From positions 2,232,001 through 2,296,000 of the forward strand of contig NZ_OY787469.1 of assembly GCF_963678835.1 (NCBI RefSeq): a DNA stretch of 64,000 nt, read 5' to 3'. The stretch is from an uncultured Desulfuromonas sp. (lineage in GTDB: Bacteria; Desulfobacterota; Desulfuromonadia; Desulfuromonadales; Desulfuromonadaceae). Shown piece by piece: positions 1 through 8,716 of the stretch; position 1 is the first letter of the stretch; each line of letters starts with the position of its first letter. Below the pieces are notes generated by a model. That model searched no databases. It had not been told where the DNA came from and saw only the letters and a list, made by a program, of their open reading frames with translations. A program made the position numbers and the translations under genes.

Positions 1-240
1 GATTGCGTTGCTCATTTTCCCCTCTGTAAGGCCCTGGCGAGATGTGGACTGGATAGAGATACATGGCGTTCCCTCCTTTACTGTTCTGTTTTTTTCTTTG
101 TTCCTCGAACGACCTTCTTCACAAAGTGTTGTAGATGGTCGCATCAGTTGTGATTGCTTTGTTTTTTCAGCCTGTTCGTTAAAGACGATGGATGTTGATC
201 CTCGTTTTTTAGATGCTACTGATCTTTTTGATGTCATTCC

Positions 241-291
241 CGCGCAGGCGAGAATCCATTTTCAACAATGGAATAGCTCCTCGCCTGCGCG
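241..291. repeat. REP-like inverted repeat
   Basis: Two 12-bp arms (241-252 and 280-291) are exact reverse complements (CGCGCAGGCGAG and its complement). An inner pair CCATT/AATGG flanks the loop. The preceding GTCATTCC resembles a REP type common in proteobacterial intergenic DNA. The surrounding 1-990 stretch has only weak overlapping ORFs on both strands without ribosome binding sites, and I see no gene there. Confidence 0.6.
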
Positions 292-990
292 AGGATGGCG
301 ATTGACCTCAACGTTTTGTTTTGGAGGTACTTTCAGTGCATTGTGGTTTGTTCTGCTTTTCTGGCAACGCCGCTCCGGCAAAAGGGCAGAGCGCTTTTTG
401 CCGGTTTCGGCGACATGCCGATGGTCTCTTTTTATGGCGTAGTAGGCGTTGTTGTCCGCTGCGTCGGCAACGGGCCAAGCCGGGCGTTTTTTAGCGATGA
501 AAGACTGATGACGGATCAGGTGAAAATTGTGGATAGGCGCCTTCCCTCTTGATGGGGAGGTGGTGCCTGAGAAGGAATCGCCAACGGTGGTGTTGTGATA
601 TGTCATATCTGGTCTCCGTAATGACATCCATCGTTCGCCCACCGAACCGACTGGAGTATTTTGATTTTTTTTGCTGACGGGTCTGTTTTATGACGCCGTT
701 CTGTTTATTCAACTATTAACGTGTTTGCACTATTAAACGCATATCAATTTTTTATTCACCCATGGACTCGAAGGATCTTTTTCTGTCGTCCGCTGGAGAG
801 AAGGGCGGGGCTGTATCCAGTCTGACATTGTCGTTTGTGGTATTCCGGCCTTGTTTCCATCGCGTGCCCCCCATTTTCACCATTGCACATCGTCCCCACA
901 AGGCCACCACGGCTTATTTTCTGTACAGTGCTGATTGGGGGCGGCCTGGAAAGCAGCCTGGAATCTCGTTTGTGTTTCTGGAAACAGCCC

Positions 991-1191
991 CTAACCGTTA
1001 GCTATCTGAAAGTTCACGACATATCGATATTCTTTGCCGCAACGTAAAATAATCTCTTTTTGACCGCGTTTAAGGATGCGCATGTCAACCTGAATCTGGC
1101 CGTAACCATCGTGACTCAATAACTCGTCGAGCAGGCTTTCGAGCTTATGTTTGACCGGTACGACATCCGCACGTATTGCCATGTTGTGCAT
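991..1191 (-). CDS. small conserved-looking hypothetical protein (66 aa)
   Basis: The 66-residue protein is basic and rich in beta-strand-forming residues (IQVDMRILKRGQKEIILRCG, then RYVVNFQ). I do not recognise its family. It is called as a gene because a strong ribosome binding site (GGGAGG, about 9 bases upstream) precedes the ATG at 1191. A second in-frame ATG three codons later is an alternative start. It stands alone, with no gene close on the same strand. Composition fits its neighbours and no signal peptide or membrane segment is visible. The role is unknown. Confidence 0.55.
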   Translation of the reverse strand: MHNMAIRADVVPVKHKLESLLDELLSHDGYGQIQVDMRILKRGQKEIILRCGKEYRYVVNFQIANG

Positions 1192-1538
1192 CTACAGCCC
1201 CTCCCGTGAAAACTATGAACATGAAAAGCAATTTCAATTAGCATTCAATGGTGAAGACTATAACGCTCCACGAAAGCTTTAGCAGTGATGAATATCACAT
1301 GAGAAATGATTTTATTTCTATGGTGACTTTTTTACGTTATATTTCGTTTCTTTGATAGGCAAATTATTATATTTCAAGTAGTTATGATGTGTTTACAGTT
1401 CTTATTGAGTTAAAAATATATTTAATTTTTGAGTGTTTCTTGTCTTTTTATGGGATTGGGGAGGGCAGAGAAGTTTTGCACGCGTCGTAATTTACTACTT
1501 GAATACACTCAATTTTGTCATCGAAGTGCCCCCCCCCT

Positions 1539-1618
1539 GTAGGAGCGGATTTATTCGCGAATTGTTCTGGTCCTTGATCCTTATCATGATGGGAATTCGC
1601 GACTGAAGTCGCTCCTGC
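1539..1618. repeat. paired REP (BIME) element, copy R1
   Basis: The left half starts GTAGGAGCGGATTTATTCGC. The right half is an inverted partner ending in GCTCCTGC. A spacer resembling TTCTGGTC-TTGATCC-TTATCATGATGG joins them. The outer flanks (AATTTTGTCATCG on the left, GACAATTTCAAT on the right) are also shared with the other copies, so the full element is about 130-150 bp. A C8 tract sits at its left edge. Confidence 0.8.
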
Positions 1619-1647
1619 AATAGACAATTTCAATTATGCTGAAGTTC

Positions 1648-1780
1648 TAGCAGGATGTTGAAAAATAGCCTGTGGAACCCATGGACGAAGGACTAAAATT
1701 TTTAATCCCTCGATTTTGTAAGTAAGACGGAGATTACATTTTGGGCTTGCGTCGTTAAAGAGACAAAATAATAGTTTTTT
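1648..1780 (-). repeat. M element (multi-hairpin MITE-like repeat), copy M1, degenerate
   Basis: It starts TAGCAGGATGTTGAAAAA and contains, in reverse orientation, the family core (CGATTTTGTAAG, then AAGACGGAG, then GGCTTGCGTCGTT). The far end is decayed. Confidence 0.7.
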
Positions 1781-1879
1781 GTAACAACTTTTTTTAAAAA
1801 AAATGTCTGAGCATGAGGGGCACAACAGTTTTGCCTGTGCTTGAAGAGTTTTTTTGTGTGTCTGAAGATTAAAACAGCT

Positions 1880-1911
1880 GCCCCGGTCATAGCTCATGGC
1901 CGGGGCTTTTT
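1880..1911 (+). terminator. intrinsic terminator-like hairpin
   Basis: GCCCCGG (1880-1886) pairs with CCGGGGC (1900-1906) and is followed by TTTTTA. No coding gene precedes it on the plus strand. It could end an unannotated small RNA transcribed from the 1.7-1.9 kb region. No gene was seen between 1200 and 2030. Confidence 0.5.
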
Positions 1912-2033
1912 ATAGAGAACTTGATCAGGGGCTGCTTGGGGGTATTGGCGAGGAATACATCATAGCACAGGTGCGTCCGATCATGAGACCTTCAGTCTGT
2001 TCTGTGGGCTTGACTTGTGGTTAGTGGCGAACT

Positions 2034-2222
2034 TTAATCCGGGCAAGTGCAGGTTTTGCAACGACATAAGCCCGTTTTACTTGTTCCGCATCGGCAAGGC
2101 CTGCCTTCCGTGTCCGGCTCGATCAAAACTGTTTTGTTGTGCAATCCCGAAGAGGGCAGGCCGCTTTCTTTTGGGGAGTTCATTGCCTTAATGTGGGGTT
2201 GATCAATCGTCAGCGTTGACAT
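2034..2222 (-). CDS. small Cys-rich protein, metallothionein-like tail (62 aa)
   Basis: The first 40 residues are polar and unremarkable. The last 20 carry six cysteines in three closely spaced pairs (PCRCG, LCRCK, TCTCPD), an arrangement typical of metal-thiolate clusters. An AAAGGAGG ribosome binding site lies 6 bases before the ATG at 2222, which is strong support for a real gene. It lies 240 bp downstream of the flavodoxin gene on the same strand, past a hairpin. I infer metal binding (Cu, Zn or Cd) from the CxC pairs only. No known family is assigned, and a regulatory peptide is an alternative. Confidence 0.6.
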   Translation of the reverse strand: MSTLTIDQPHIKAMNSPKESGLPSSGLHNKTVLIEPDTEGRPCRCGTSKTGLCRCKTCTCPD

Positions 2223-2401
2223 AGGGCACCTCCTTTTAAAACGTTATGGTGATCTACCGAAAAATCTGTTTGCTGTTTTCGACAAGGGTGACTTTGAAGG
2301 CCATGCGTTTCAAAGTGCCACGGAACTTTTGGTGGATCAACGAGGCCGGCCTTTGGTTGTCATTGATGGGGAGCGTTTTTACAATATTGTTAGATCCGGT
2401 T

Positions 2402-2441
2402 TTACAGTCCCTCAACCGGGTTGTGCTGTGAGGGACTGTAA
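2402..2441. terminator. hairpin between flavodoxin and Cys-rich gene
   Basis: TTACAGTCCCTCA (2402-2414) is perfectly complementary to TGAGGGACTGTAA (2429-2441). It lies 20 bp past the flavodoxin stop. A T7 run follows on the plus side, while the minus side has only a weak U tract. Confidence 0.55.
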
Positions 2442-2461
2442 CGGACTGCTTTTTTTACCGC

Positions 2462-2962
2462 TTAATGCCCCATTTCATTGAGAAGTTGTTCCGTCCAGTT
2501 TTTCATGCGTTGGTCGGATAACTCCGACTGATTTTCTTCATCCAAAGCCAAACCAAGGAGCTTGTCCCCTTCAAGAGCTGCCGAATCCTGAAAGTCGTAG
2601 TTTTCAGCAGACCACAATCCGATGAGCTTTGCCCCAGCTTCTTTTGCCGCATCATTGAGTGGCCGCAAACCATCGACAAAGGTTGAAGGGTAGCTGTCCT
2701 GATCTCCCAGGCCAAACAAAGCGACTTTTTTATCCGTCAGATTGGCGCTGCGTAACTTGTCCAGAGCAGACTCCCAGTCGTCTTGTAAATCACCAAACCC
2801 CCAGGTTGAGGTGCCAAGCACCAGCAGCTCGCAATTTTCGAAATCGGTAGTGTCCGCATCTGTGACTTCCATTACCTGGGATTCGGGCATTAACTTGGAC
2901 AGTTGGCTCGCAGCGGCTTCAGTGTTCCCGGTTGAGCTACCGTAGATAATGGTAATTTTCAT
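2462..2962 (-). CDS. flavodoxin (long-chain type)
   Basis: This cytosolic FMN electron carrier substitutes for ferredoxin, typically under iron limitation. The 166-aa product begins MKITIIYGSSTGNTEAAASQ. The P-loop-like phosphate-binding motif SSTGNTE lies at residues 9-15, and the later FMN loops GTSTWGFGDLQDDWE and GLGDQDSYPSTF are present. The C-terminal half (about residues 120-150) is that of the long-chain class. The start at 2962 follows GGAGG at good spacing. An in-frame upstream extension (27 residues) has no ribosome binding site. A Fur-like box lies 270 bp upstream (3230-3248). Confidence 0.93.
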   Translation of the reverse strand: MKITIIYGSSTGNTEAAASQLSKLMPESQVMEVTDADTTDFENCELLVLGTSTWGFGDLQDDWESALDKLRSANLTDKKVALFGLGDQDSYPSTFVDGLRPLNDAAKEAGAKLIGLWSAENYDFQDSAALEGDKLLGLALDEENQSELSDQRMKNWTEQLLNEMGH

Positions 2963-3229
2963 GGTGAGACCTCCTTGTGTGATAAATGAGTTTAATGTTC
3001 GATAGATATTGAATTCCAATATCACTATAGGTGCGTTTGTCACGATTTGATGTGAGTGTTGTCACAGCAAAAGCAGATATTTTCCAAGGTTTCTGACTAT
3101 GAAAAAAATCGTTAAGATAGTAGAAAATTTTACTTTTGTTCTTTCAGGTGAGTCTGCATGGACGCTGGACAAAAAAGTTTTCATGACAGTGAAAAAAAGG
3201 TTGTACTAAAAGAATCCCTTATCTATATT

Positions 3230-3248
3230 GAAAGCCATTATCATTTTC
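3230..3248. promoter_or_regulatory. possible Fur box
   Basis: The 19-bp site reads GAAAATGATAATGGCTTTC on the minus strand. It is close to the 19-bp Fur consensus GATAATGATAATCATTATC, with most outer positions conserved. It lies between the divergent flavodoxin and Crp/Fnr genes and fits iron control of flavodoxin. It is a motif match only. Confidence 0.35.
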
Positions 3249-3450
3249 ATGTGTTGGTTGATGGTTGATTTTACACTGCTATCGATTGAATGCGCTCCAA
3301 TATTCTCTTGAAAGTAAAATTCATAATCAAGCCAAAAGTGCTTTAGAATACGGGATAAACGGCTCTCAGGAACGACTGTGATGAATTATGGTTCTTGCTG
3401 CCGACGTGTTTGTCTCGGTGTATCTTTTAATGTTGATTGAGGTTGCTATT

Positions 3451-4176
3451 ATGTCTGGTTCGGTTGGAGAACTTACTCAATTGCCTCTGCTCAAAGGGGT
3501 GTCACCGACAACTCTACAGTCTGTTATTGAAACGGCTAAGCGACGTTATCTTCCGAAAAGGGGCGTAATGCTCAGTTCGGAAGATTTGTCGCAAAGATTA
3601 TTTGTCCTTCTTGAGGGCCAGATCAAGGTATTGCGGCCTTCTGTCGGCGGTGATGAGTCGTTGCAACAACGCCTTGGCGAGGGCGATGTCTTTTGTCTGG
3701 TCTCAATGGTTTCCGGTGCTCATTGCGGAAGTTATGGTGAAAGTATGGAGGCTTGTACGTTGCTCAGTTGGCCACACCGAGTGTTTATCGAGCTGATGGA
3801 GAAAGATCGTAGCCTTCATGTCAATGTCCTCAACCTGCTGGCTCAGCAAGTCGAGGTGGAGCGCCATAAGAGGTGCCTGTCGCAGTGCTCCAATGTGGGG
3901 GCCAAGGTGGCCGGGTATCTGCTATATCTTGACGAAACACGTTGTTGCCGAAGTGAATCCATTGATGTGCGTCCGATCACGCTAAGCGCTCAGGAGTTGG
4001 GCATGGCTCGGGAGACTATGTCACGGACATTTTCGGCATTTGAACGTTCGGGCATTGTTCAATGCTGCCGTGGCCTTGTTAAGATACACGACCATGAACG
4101 ATTGCAGATGATTGCTGACGGCATGGAGTGTGAGTGTGGTTGTGGGGCTGAACAACGCAAAGCATTGTCGTCCTGA
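3451..4176 (+). CDS. Crp/Fnr-family transcriptional regulator
   Basis: This is a 241-aa DNA-binding regulator. Residues about 8-120 form the cyclic-nucleotide-type sensor beta-roll (LFVLLEGQIKVLR, then GEGDVFCLVSMVSG). A helix-turn-helix lies near residue 180-205 (LSAQELGMARETMSRTF). There is no N-terminal Fnr-type Cys cluster, so it is not a classic iron-sulfur Fnr. The protein has internal cysteines (CLSQCS, RCC) and an odd Cys-rich tail (ECECGCG) that could sense redox or metal. The ATG at 3451 has GAGG 9 bases upstream. A longer in-frame start at 3388 lacks a ribosome binding site. It is divergent from flavodoxin. The effector is unknown. Confidence 0.85.
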   Translation: MSGSVGELTQLPLLKGVSPTTLQSVIETAKRRYLPKRGVMLSSEDLSQRLFVLLEGQIKVLRPSVGGDESLQQRLGEGDVFCLVSMVSGAHCGSYGESMEACTLLSWPHRVFIELMEKDRSLHVNVLNLLAQQVEVERHKRCLSQCSNVGAKVAGYLLYLDETRCCRSESIDVRPITLSAQELGMARETMSRTFSAFERSGIVQCCRGLVKIHDHERLQMIADGMECECGCGAEQRKALSS

Positions 4177-4198
4177 AAGGGACGAAACGATTTTTATG

Positions 4199-4308
4199 GT
4201 CCGCCGAATGGATTACTTCCCGTTTGGATGAAAACCGATGATGTTTGATCCTCCTCATGTTCGTTCTGAACGCAGTTTTCATCTGCAGCCAATCGGCGGA
4301 CATTTTTT
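4199..4308 (+). ncRNA. structured 3' region or small RNA with terminator
   Basis: Three co-axial pairings are visible: GTCCGCCGAATGG (4199-4211) with CCAATCGGCGGAC (4289-4301), GATGAAAAC (4228-4236) with GTTTTCATC (4275-4283), and a central GTTC-GTTCT-GAAC hairpin (4259-4271). A TTTTTT run follows directly. It may be the terminator of the regulator gene or a separate structured RNA. Confidence 0.45.
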
Positions 4309-4414
4309 ACGGGTAATTTTGCGTTGTTATTGTGCTGAATTTCCAGGATACGAGCATGCAGAGGCTTTTTAGCTCACTTGTGTAAGTGGTTAGCCGTTGC
4401 CCATTTATCCCCGA

Positions 4415-4570
4415 TAGGATGTTGAAAAAGCTCTATCTGGCTGCTCTTCAACGACGCACGCCTAAAATACAATTTCCATCTTGCTGACAAAGCCAAAGGC
4501 TTGAAATCTGTCCTTGACTTTGTCAGCCCCTCCATCAGCTCCACTGGACTTTTTTCACAACAACCTGCTG
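4415..4570 (+). repeat. M element, copy M2, diverged
   Basis: It begins TAGGATGTTGAAAAAG, carries the core CTTCAACGACGCA, AAATACAATTTCCATCTTGC and CTGTCCTTGACTTTG, and ends in CAACAACCTGCTGG. It lies just upstream of the tRNA-Arg remnant. Confidence 0.75.
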
Positions 4571-4600
4571 GAAAGACACTAATTGCCTTCATCTCCTTTG

Positions 4601-4666
4601 GTTGTTCAATTGAGCGATCGTCTCCTAAGCGATAGGCCACTGGTTCGACTCCAGGTAGATCCACCA
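4601..4666 (+). pseudogene. tRNA-Arg(CCU) remnant: 3' half without acceptor 5' strand
   Basis: An intact anticodon arm is present: stem 4617-4621 with 4629-4633, loop CTCCTAA, anticodon CCT at 4624-4626. A T-arm with TTCGACT loop and a 3' end TAGATCC-A-CCA (to 4666) follow. The matching 5' acceptor strand (GGATCTA) is absent and the D-arm is shortened, so this cannot fold as a full tRNA. Such 3' halves are typical of attachment-site remnants left by integrative elements. The adjacent M element may instead have disrupted the gene. Confidence 0.6.
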
Positions 4667-4674
4667 CGACGTGA

Positions 4675-4705
4675 AATCCTGAGCGCTTGTCGTTAAGGAT
4701 TTTTT
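4675..4705 (+). terminator. terminator downstream of tRNA remnant
   Basis: AATCCT (4675-4680) pairs with AGGATT (4696-4701), followed by a T6 run. It would have ended the original tRNA transcript. Confidence 0.5.
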
Positions 4706-4760
4706 GTTGTTCTGACTCGCATGGGAATTTTTCAGATTTTTTTGAGCTATTTGAAAAATA

Positions 4761-4792
4761 AAAAGCCGGAGCAGAAATCCGCTCCGGCTTTT
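4761..4792 (-). terminator. bidirectional terminator of the porin operon
   Basis: AAAAGCCGGAGC (4761-4772) pairs with GCTCCGGCTTTT (4781-4792), 22 bp past the porin stop, with A/T runs on both sides. Confidence 0.85.
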
Positions 4793-4814
4793 TATTTTGT
4801 GCAAGGAATGTGGT

Positions 4815-5981
4815 TTAGAATTCGATCGCGAGTTGAGCCGTGACAATGTCTGCTTCGTCATCGGTTTCGTATTCGTCGTGGGCGATTTCCAGTGCCAGTG
4901 AGGTGTAATCAAAGATTCCGGCGCCGATGCAGGCCACGAAGCGGCTTTCCGGCAGAAAGTCACCGGCATTATCCGTACCCTGATAGGCCGCGGCAACAAC
5001 GGTTTCTTTGCCCAATAGCTCGAAAGTGTATCCAGCTTCCAGGTTCCAGCTGCGAATGGCATCTTCTTCGACTTTGACGCCGTCAACGAGGTATTCGATG
5101 TCGTCAATCGCGCCGACATATTCTGCGATCAGGTTCAGGCTGCCCAATTCAGCGACAATATGAGCGCCAAAACCACCGACATAGTCATTTAATTCCAGCA
5201 CGCTCCCTGCCTCGTCCGCTTCTTCAACGGACTCGTCAAAGGAATCGCTCAGGCCGTCGGAGTCGAGTAGGTTGTTGATATAGCAGATCCCGGCATCGAG
5301 AGTCATGCTGTCGTTTTCCACGGCATAACCGACGGTGACGCCAAAGTTGTCGACATGATTATCATTATCATCATCAGCTTCTTCAATATCACCATTGAAA
5401 GCGTAAATGCTACCGTACACGCCGTTGATATCAAAGCCGACCAATGCGGAACTTTCACGGGTTTCACCCAGTTCAAGGGTCAGCGGATCGGAAATCATGT
5501 TTGAACTGAAATCGCCAAACGGAACATACATTTTACCGACAGTGAGATAGAGTGGCAGCACGTCCTCGCCGTTAAGCGTGATAAAAGCTTCATCAACATC
5601 CATCGGCTCGGTATCATCCTCTTCCCACAGAAGCAGGATATGGCCGCTGACGTGCTTGACGAGATCAACATCGACGCCCAGCTCAACGGTGGCCAGCGTG
5701 ATATCGCTGTTATCTTCATCGCTTTGAGCTGAATCATCGTAATCAATGGATTCGTAGCAGGCTTCGATTTCAATTGCACCACTCAGGGTGATTTTGTCGG
5801 ACCAAGCACCGAGGAAATCGGGGGCATCCTGTTGTTCTTCTTGGGTGGCGAGCTTTTCTTCAAGCAGAGTGATACGCTCCAACAGGGCTTCGTTGGAAGG
5901 GGCGGGACGATGGGCTGCTGCGATCGTGGCAGTACACAGGGTGATCAGCAGGCAAAGTAGTACCGTGGTGGTTTGTTTCAT
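4815..5981 (-). CDS. LbtU-like siderophore/outer-membrane porin
   Basis: The 388-aa exported beta-barrel protein has a signal peptide (MKQTTTVLLCLLITLCTATIA, cleaved after AAA) and a short coiled-coil segment (LLERITLLEEKLATQEEQQ, residues about 28-46). A very acidic 16-18-strand-like barrel ends in an aromatic residue (AIEF). This layout matches the LbtU family of siderophore porins, which import ferric siderophores without TonB. The ATG at 5981 has AAGGAAAAG upstream, and an in-frame start at 6029 lacks one. It sits 83 bp downstream of the DUF2325 gene on the same strand and shares the Fur-like box at 6435-6453, which supports an iron-uptake role. Confidence 0.75.
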   Translation of the reverse strand: MKQTTTVLLCLLITLCTATIAAAHRPAPSNEALLERITLLEEKLATQEEQQDAPDFLGAWSDKITLSGAIEIEACYESIDYDDSAQSDEDNSDITLATVELGVDVDLVKHVSGHILLLWEEDDTEPMDVDEAFITLNGEDVLPLYLTVGKMYVPFGDFSSNMISDPLTLELGETRESSALVGFDINGVYGSIYAFNGDIEEADDDNDNHVDNFGVTVGYAVENDSMTLDAGICYINNLLDSDGLSDSFDESVEEADEAGSVLELNDYVGGFGAHIVAELGSLNLIAEYVGAIDDIEYLVDGVKVEEDAIRSWNLEAGYTFELLGKETVVAAAYQGTDNAGDFLPESRFVACIGAGIFDYTSLALEIAHDEYETDDEADIVTAQLAIEF

Positions 5982-6064
5982 TCTTTTCCTTCTTCCTTTG
6001 GTTAGGGGTGAGTGGTTGTGGCGGAACATTGTCCAACGAATTTCTCGTGGCTGTCTGCCTCGTC

Positions 6065-6358
6065 TTATTGATTTTTTTTGTCGAGTTCCCGTTGCAGTTC
6101 CGGAGCCATTTCACTCCAGGCCCGCCGGCAATAGATCGTCGGCAGTCCGAGATTTTTAACTTTCTCCTTGAGCTTGAGAGCAACGGTATGGTGCAAAAAA
6201 TCCGTAAAGAAAACGACCAGATCAACATGCTCGGGTATTTTGTTTTTGCTCGCTTTGTAGCGCCGGGTATCCCAATGGGTAATCTGTTCCACTCCCATGG
6301 CTTCTATTTTAGGAACCATGGATTTAATACGGTCTGCACCAACAATCAGGATTGACAT
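6065..6358 (-). CDS. DUF2325 domain protein
   Basis: The 97-aa protein begins MSILIVGADRIKSM and contains HWDTRRYKASK and VDLVVFFTDFLHH, the pattern of DUF2325, a small cytosolic family with a Rossmann-like start. Its biochemical role is not known. The family is often found next to metal or iron transport genes. GGAGG lies 5 bases before the ATG. It is the first gene of the pair with the siderophore porin, directly behind a Fur-like palindrome, so iron control is inferred. Confidence 0.8.
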   Translation of the reverse strand: MSILIVGADRIKSMVPKIEAMGVEQITHWDTRRYKASKNKIPEHVDLVVFFTDFLHHTVALKLKEKVKNLGLPTIYCRRAWSEMAPELQRELDKKNQ

Positions 6359-6434
6359 GACTTCCTCCGTTTTCTTGTGAGAGGTCTTTATTTACGCCAG
6401 GAGGGGGGAATGCACCTGGACTGTTGCAAAAGAG

Positions 6435-6453
6435 TTTGAAATTCATTTTCAAA
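6435..6453. promoter_or_regulatory. Fur-box-like palindrome
   Basis: TTTGAAATTCATTTTCAAA is an 8-of-9 bp inverted repeat around a central C, in the form TGAAAAT-GA-ATTTCA on the other strand, close to deltaproteobacterial Fur sites. It lies 77 bp upstream of the DUF2325 and porin genes. Confidence 0.5.
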
Positions 6454-6511
6454 AAAGATAACAGAAAAAATAATGTTTACTGTGACTGAGGTCACAAGGC
6501 GGGGTTTTTTG

Positions 6512-6546
6512 AAAAAAACTCCGGCAGGAAGAACATCCTGCCGGAG
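6512..6546 (-). terminator. terminator of the TonB receptor gene
   Basis: CTCCGGCAGG (6519-6528) pairs with CCTGCCGGAG (6537-6546). Reading on the minus strand it is followed by T7. Confidence 0.85.
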
Positions 6547-6561
6547 AAGAAGGGCTTACTT

Positions 6562-8612
6562 TTACCAGCGGCTGATGACACTGAAATAGATCATCCGTCC
6601 CGGCTCATAAACAATGGGTGGTGTGGCGGCGGAGCCGCTGACCACATCGTATTCGTATGAGTTGGCCACGGCATAGCTTTCGTCAAACAGATTTTCCACG
6701 CCGAGATGGAACGACCAATGCTCCGAGTAATGATAACTGGCTGTCAGATTTACCACGTCCCAGTCAGCCAGATCAACTTCACCGGCCTGTTCATCAATCT
6801 GACTGGCTTTACCGGAATGCAACCACTCTGCGCGCACGGCCCAGCGATTGTTTTCATATTCCAGGCCCAGACGGGTTTTCCACGGTGGGATTTCACTGAG
6901 GTCTTTGTCCTCATTGTTGGTCGGTTGGTCATCTTTGCGCCCGCGTTGCCAAGCGTAACCGGCATCCAGAGTCAGGCCGTTGACGATCTCTTTGTTCCAG
7001 CGGGTTTCAATGCCGTAGATATGGGCGTCGATATTGACCCAGGTCTTGGCCGGTGAGGCTTGCTGATAGATGTAATCATCCAGATCCGAATAAAATCCTT
7101 TGATCGTCCACTGTCCCCATACACCGTCGAGGGTCGTGCCGAGGTCAAGCTCATGGTTAATGGTTGGATCAAGGTCAGGATTGCCGTAAAAGGTGGGAGA
7201 GCCTTGCAGGTAACGCTCTGCGCCGGTGGGCAGGCGCACGCTACGGCCGACGCCGACAAACAGACGACTGAAATCGGTTGGATACCAGCTGGCAAACAGA
7301 TAGCCGCTGGCAGTGCGGTCATGTTGGCGATTGCTGTCGGTGATGGCGTGGCTGAATTTCAATGTGTCACCGGCTTCCATGGTGGAATCATCATAACGGA
7401 TGCCGCTGCGCCAGGTTACCGGACCGGTGAGAACCTTGATCTGGGCATAGCCTGCCCACATATCGTGGTCGACATCGGGAATGAACTGGTCATTGATCAG
7501 AATGTCGGCATCGTCGTTATAGGCATCGGCGTTCCAATCCTGATGATCATGGGTCAGCCCCACGGTCAGTTCACCCCAGGCGCGTTCCACCGTGTTGCTC
7601 AGCGAAGCGCCGCGAAACGTCGAGCGTGCCTCAAATCGACGATGGAACGAAGGCAGACCGGCACCAACCAAGTCCCGATAGCGGTCAAAGGGATTGTGCT
7701 GAACATCGTGATGATAGAGCGCACCTGCAGATGGTCACTGTAAGGGCACAACTCAAACGCATCATAGTGCAGTTGGGTGAGGGTGGTGCGCTCTTTTTCG
7801 ATGTCGACGGCCACTCGCGGCGTCAACACATCTTCGGCCTTGCCGTAGGTGTGTGAAAGAGTCAGGCTGTGTTGCTGGTTGATATTCCAGCGCAGCTTGC
7901 CCCACACATCCTGCTTGGTAAATGCTTCCTGATCCTCTCCCTCGTTGGAGTAAGGACGCCCAGCCGGGGCAAAATCGGTCAGTTTGCGGCCATCGCCGTC
8001 TTCATACGGATCCATCTCTGTTGCCGCGTAACCGAGCAATGCCTGGATGGTGTCGTTACCGCCGGTCACCTGAACGGCACCGCTGCGATAATCAAAGCTG
8101 CCACCTTTCAACCACACTTCGGCCTGCTCTTCAGCACTGGGGTCGACGGTTTCAACGCTGATAGCGCCGCCGAGTCCGCCCTGACGGCTGACATCAAACG
8201 GGCCGGGTTGAACGTTGACCTTGCGCACAGCCAGCAGCGGCACGTGGGACAACGCCGGGTCCTTGCGACTACCGCAGGCGCCCTCGACCATCGCATTGTC
8301 ATACAGCACCCGCAGGTTGGCCTTGCCAAAGCCGCGCAGGGCAATCTCATTGCCGTAGCCGCTTTTGCGGATCAGGGTCGTACTGGCCGATTGTTGGCTG
8401 AGCAACTCGGCCAAGTCCACAACATGTTCATGACGCAGTTCCTCTTGGCCAACTTGGTCGGGATGATCCTCTTTTTCTGCAGAAGCCGTTACCAAAATGG
8501 TCTCCAGCTCAGTGATCTGTTCACCCTGAACAGGGTTGATGGAGACCAACACAAACAGCAGGGCGAGCGGAGACACCACTCCCCTGTATTTCCATGGCAA
8601 AGTAAAAGCCAT
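6562..8612 (-). pseudogene. TonB-dependent outer-membrane receptor, frameshifted
   Basis: Together the two reading frames encode about 680 residues. The first holds a signal peptide, a TonB box-like ELETILVTAS, and the plug domain (LRVLYDNAMVEGACGSRKDP, then RQGGLGGAISVETVDP). The second holds most of the barrel and ends in the terminal aromatic strand (MIYFSVISRW). The frames part near 7715-7730: the minus strand reads QVRS in one frame and continues as LYHHDVQHNPFDRYRDL in the other, so a single-base indel explains it. The plug segment with GAC...DP recalls copper receptors of the OprC/NosA type, but that is a loose likeness. It is preceded by a His-rich membrane protein, which suggests a metal substrate. 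It could be a real mutation or a sequencing error. Confidence 0.8.
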
Positions 8613-8716
8613 TTTTCCTCCTCAATGCGCTGGCGCGCATTTCAATTGAACGTGCACAAATTCCGTTCATTGCCGTTGGCAATGACGAAAAGCATCACAT
8701 AACGGGTCGTGTGCAA

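Noticed and set aside
8..642. Overlapping ORFs on both strands (144, 126 and 85 codons)
   Set aside because: No ribosome binding sites, low-complexity or basic translations, and they run across an inverted repeat.
1634..1897. ORFs of 87 and 62 codons on the minus strand
   Set aside because: They lie in the M1 element and a terminator hairpin, and the sequence is not protein-like.
2246..2431. 61-codon ORF on the plus strand
   Set aside because: It ends in the flavodoxin hairpin, has no ribosome binding site and no family character.
4374..5119. Minus-strand ORFs ending VDLPGVEPVAY and WWIYLESNQWPIA
   Set aside because: These are reverse readings of the tRNA remnant and M2; such peptides typically arise from tRNA genes.
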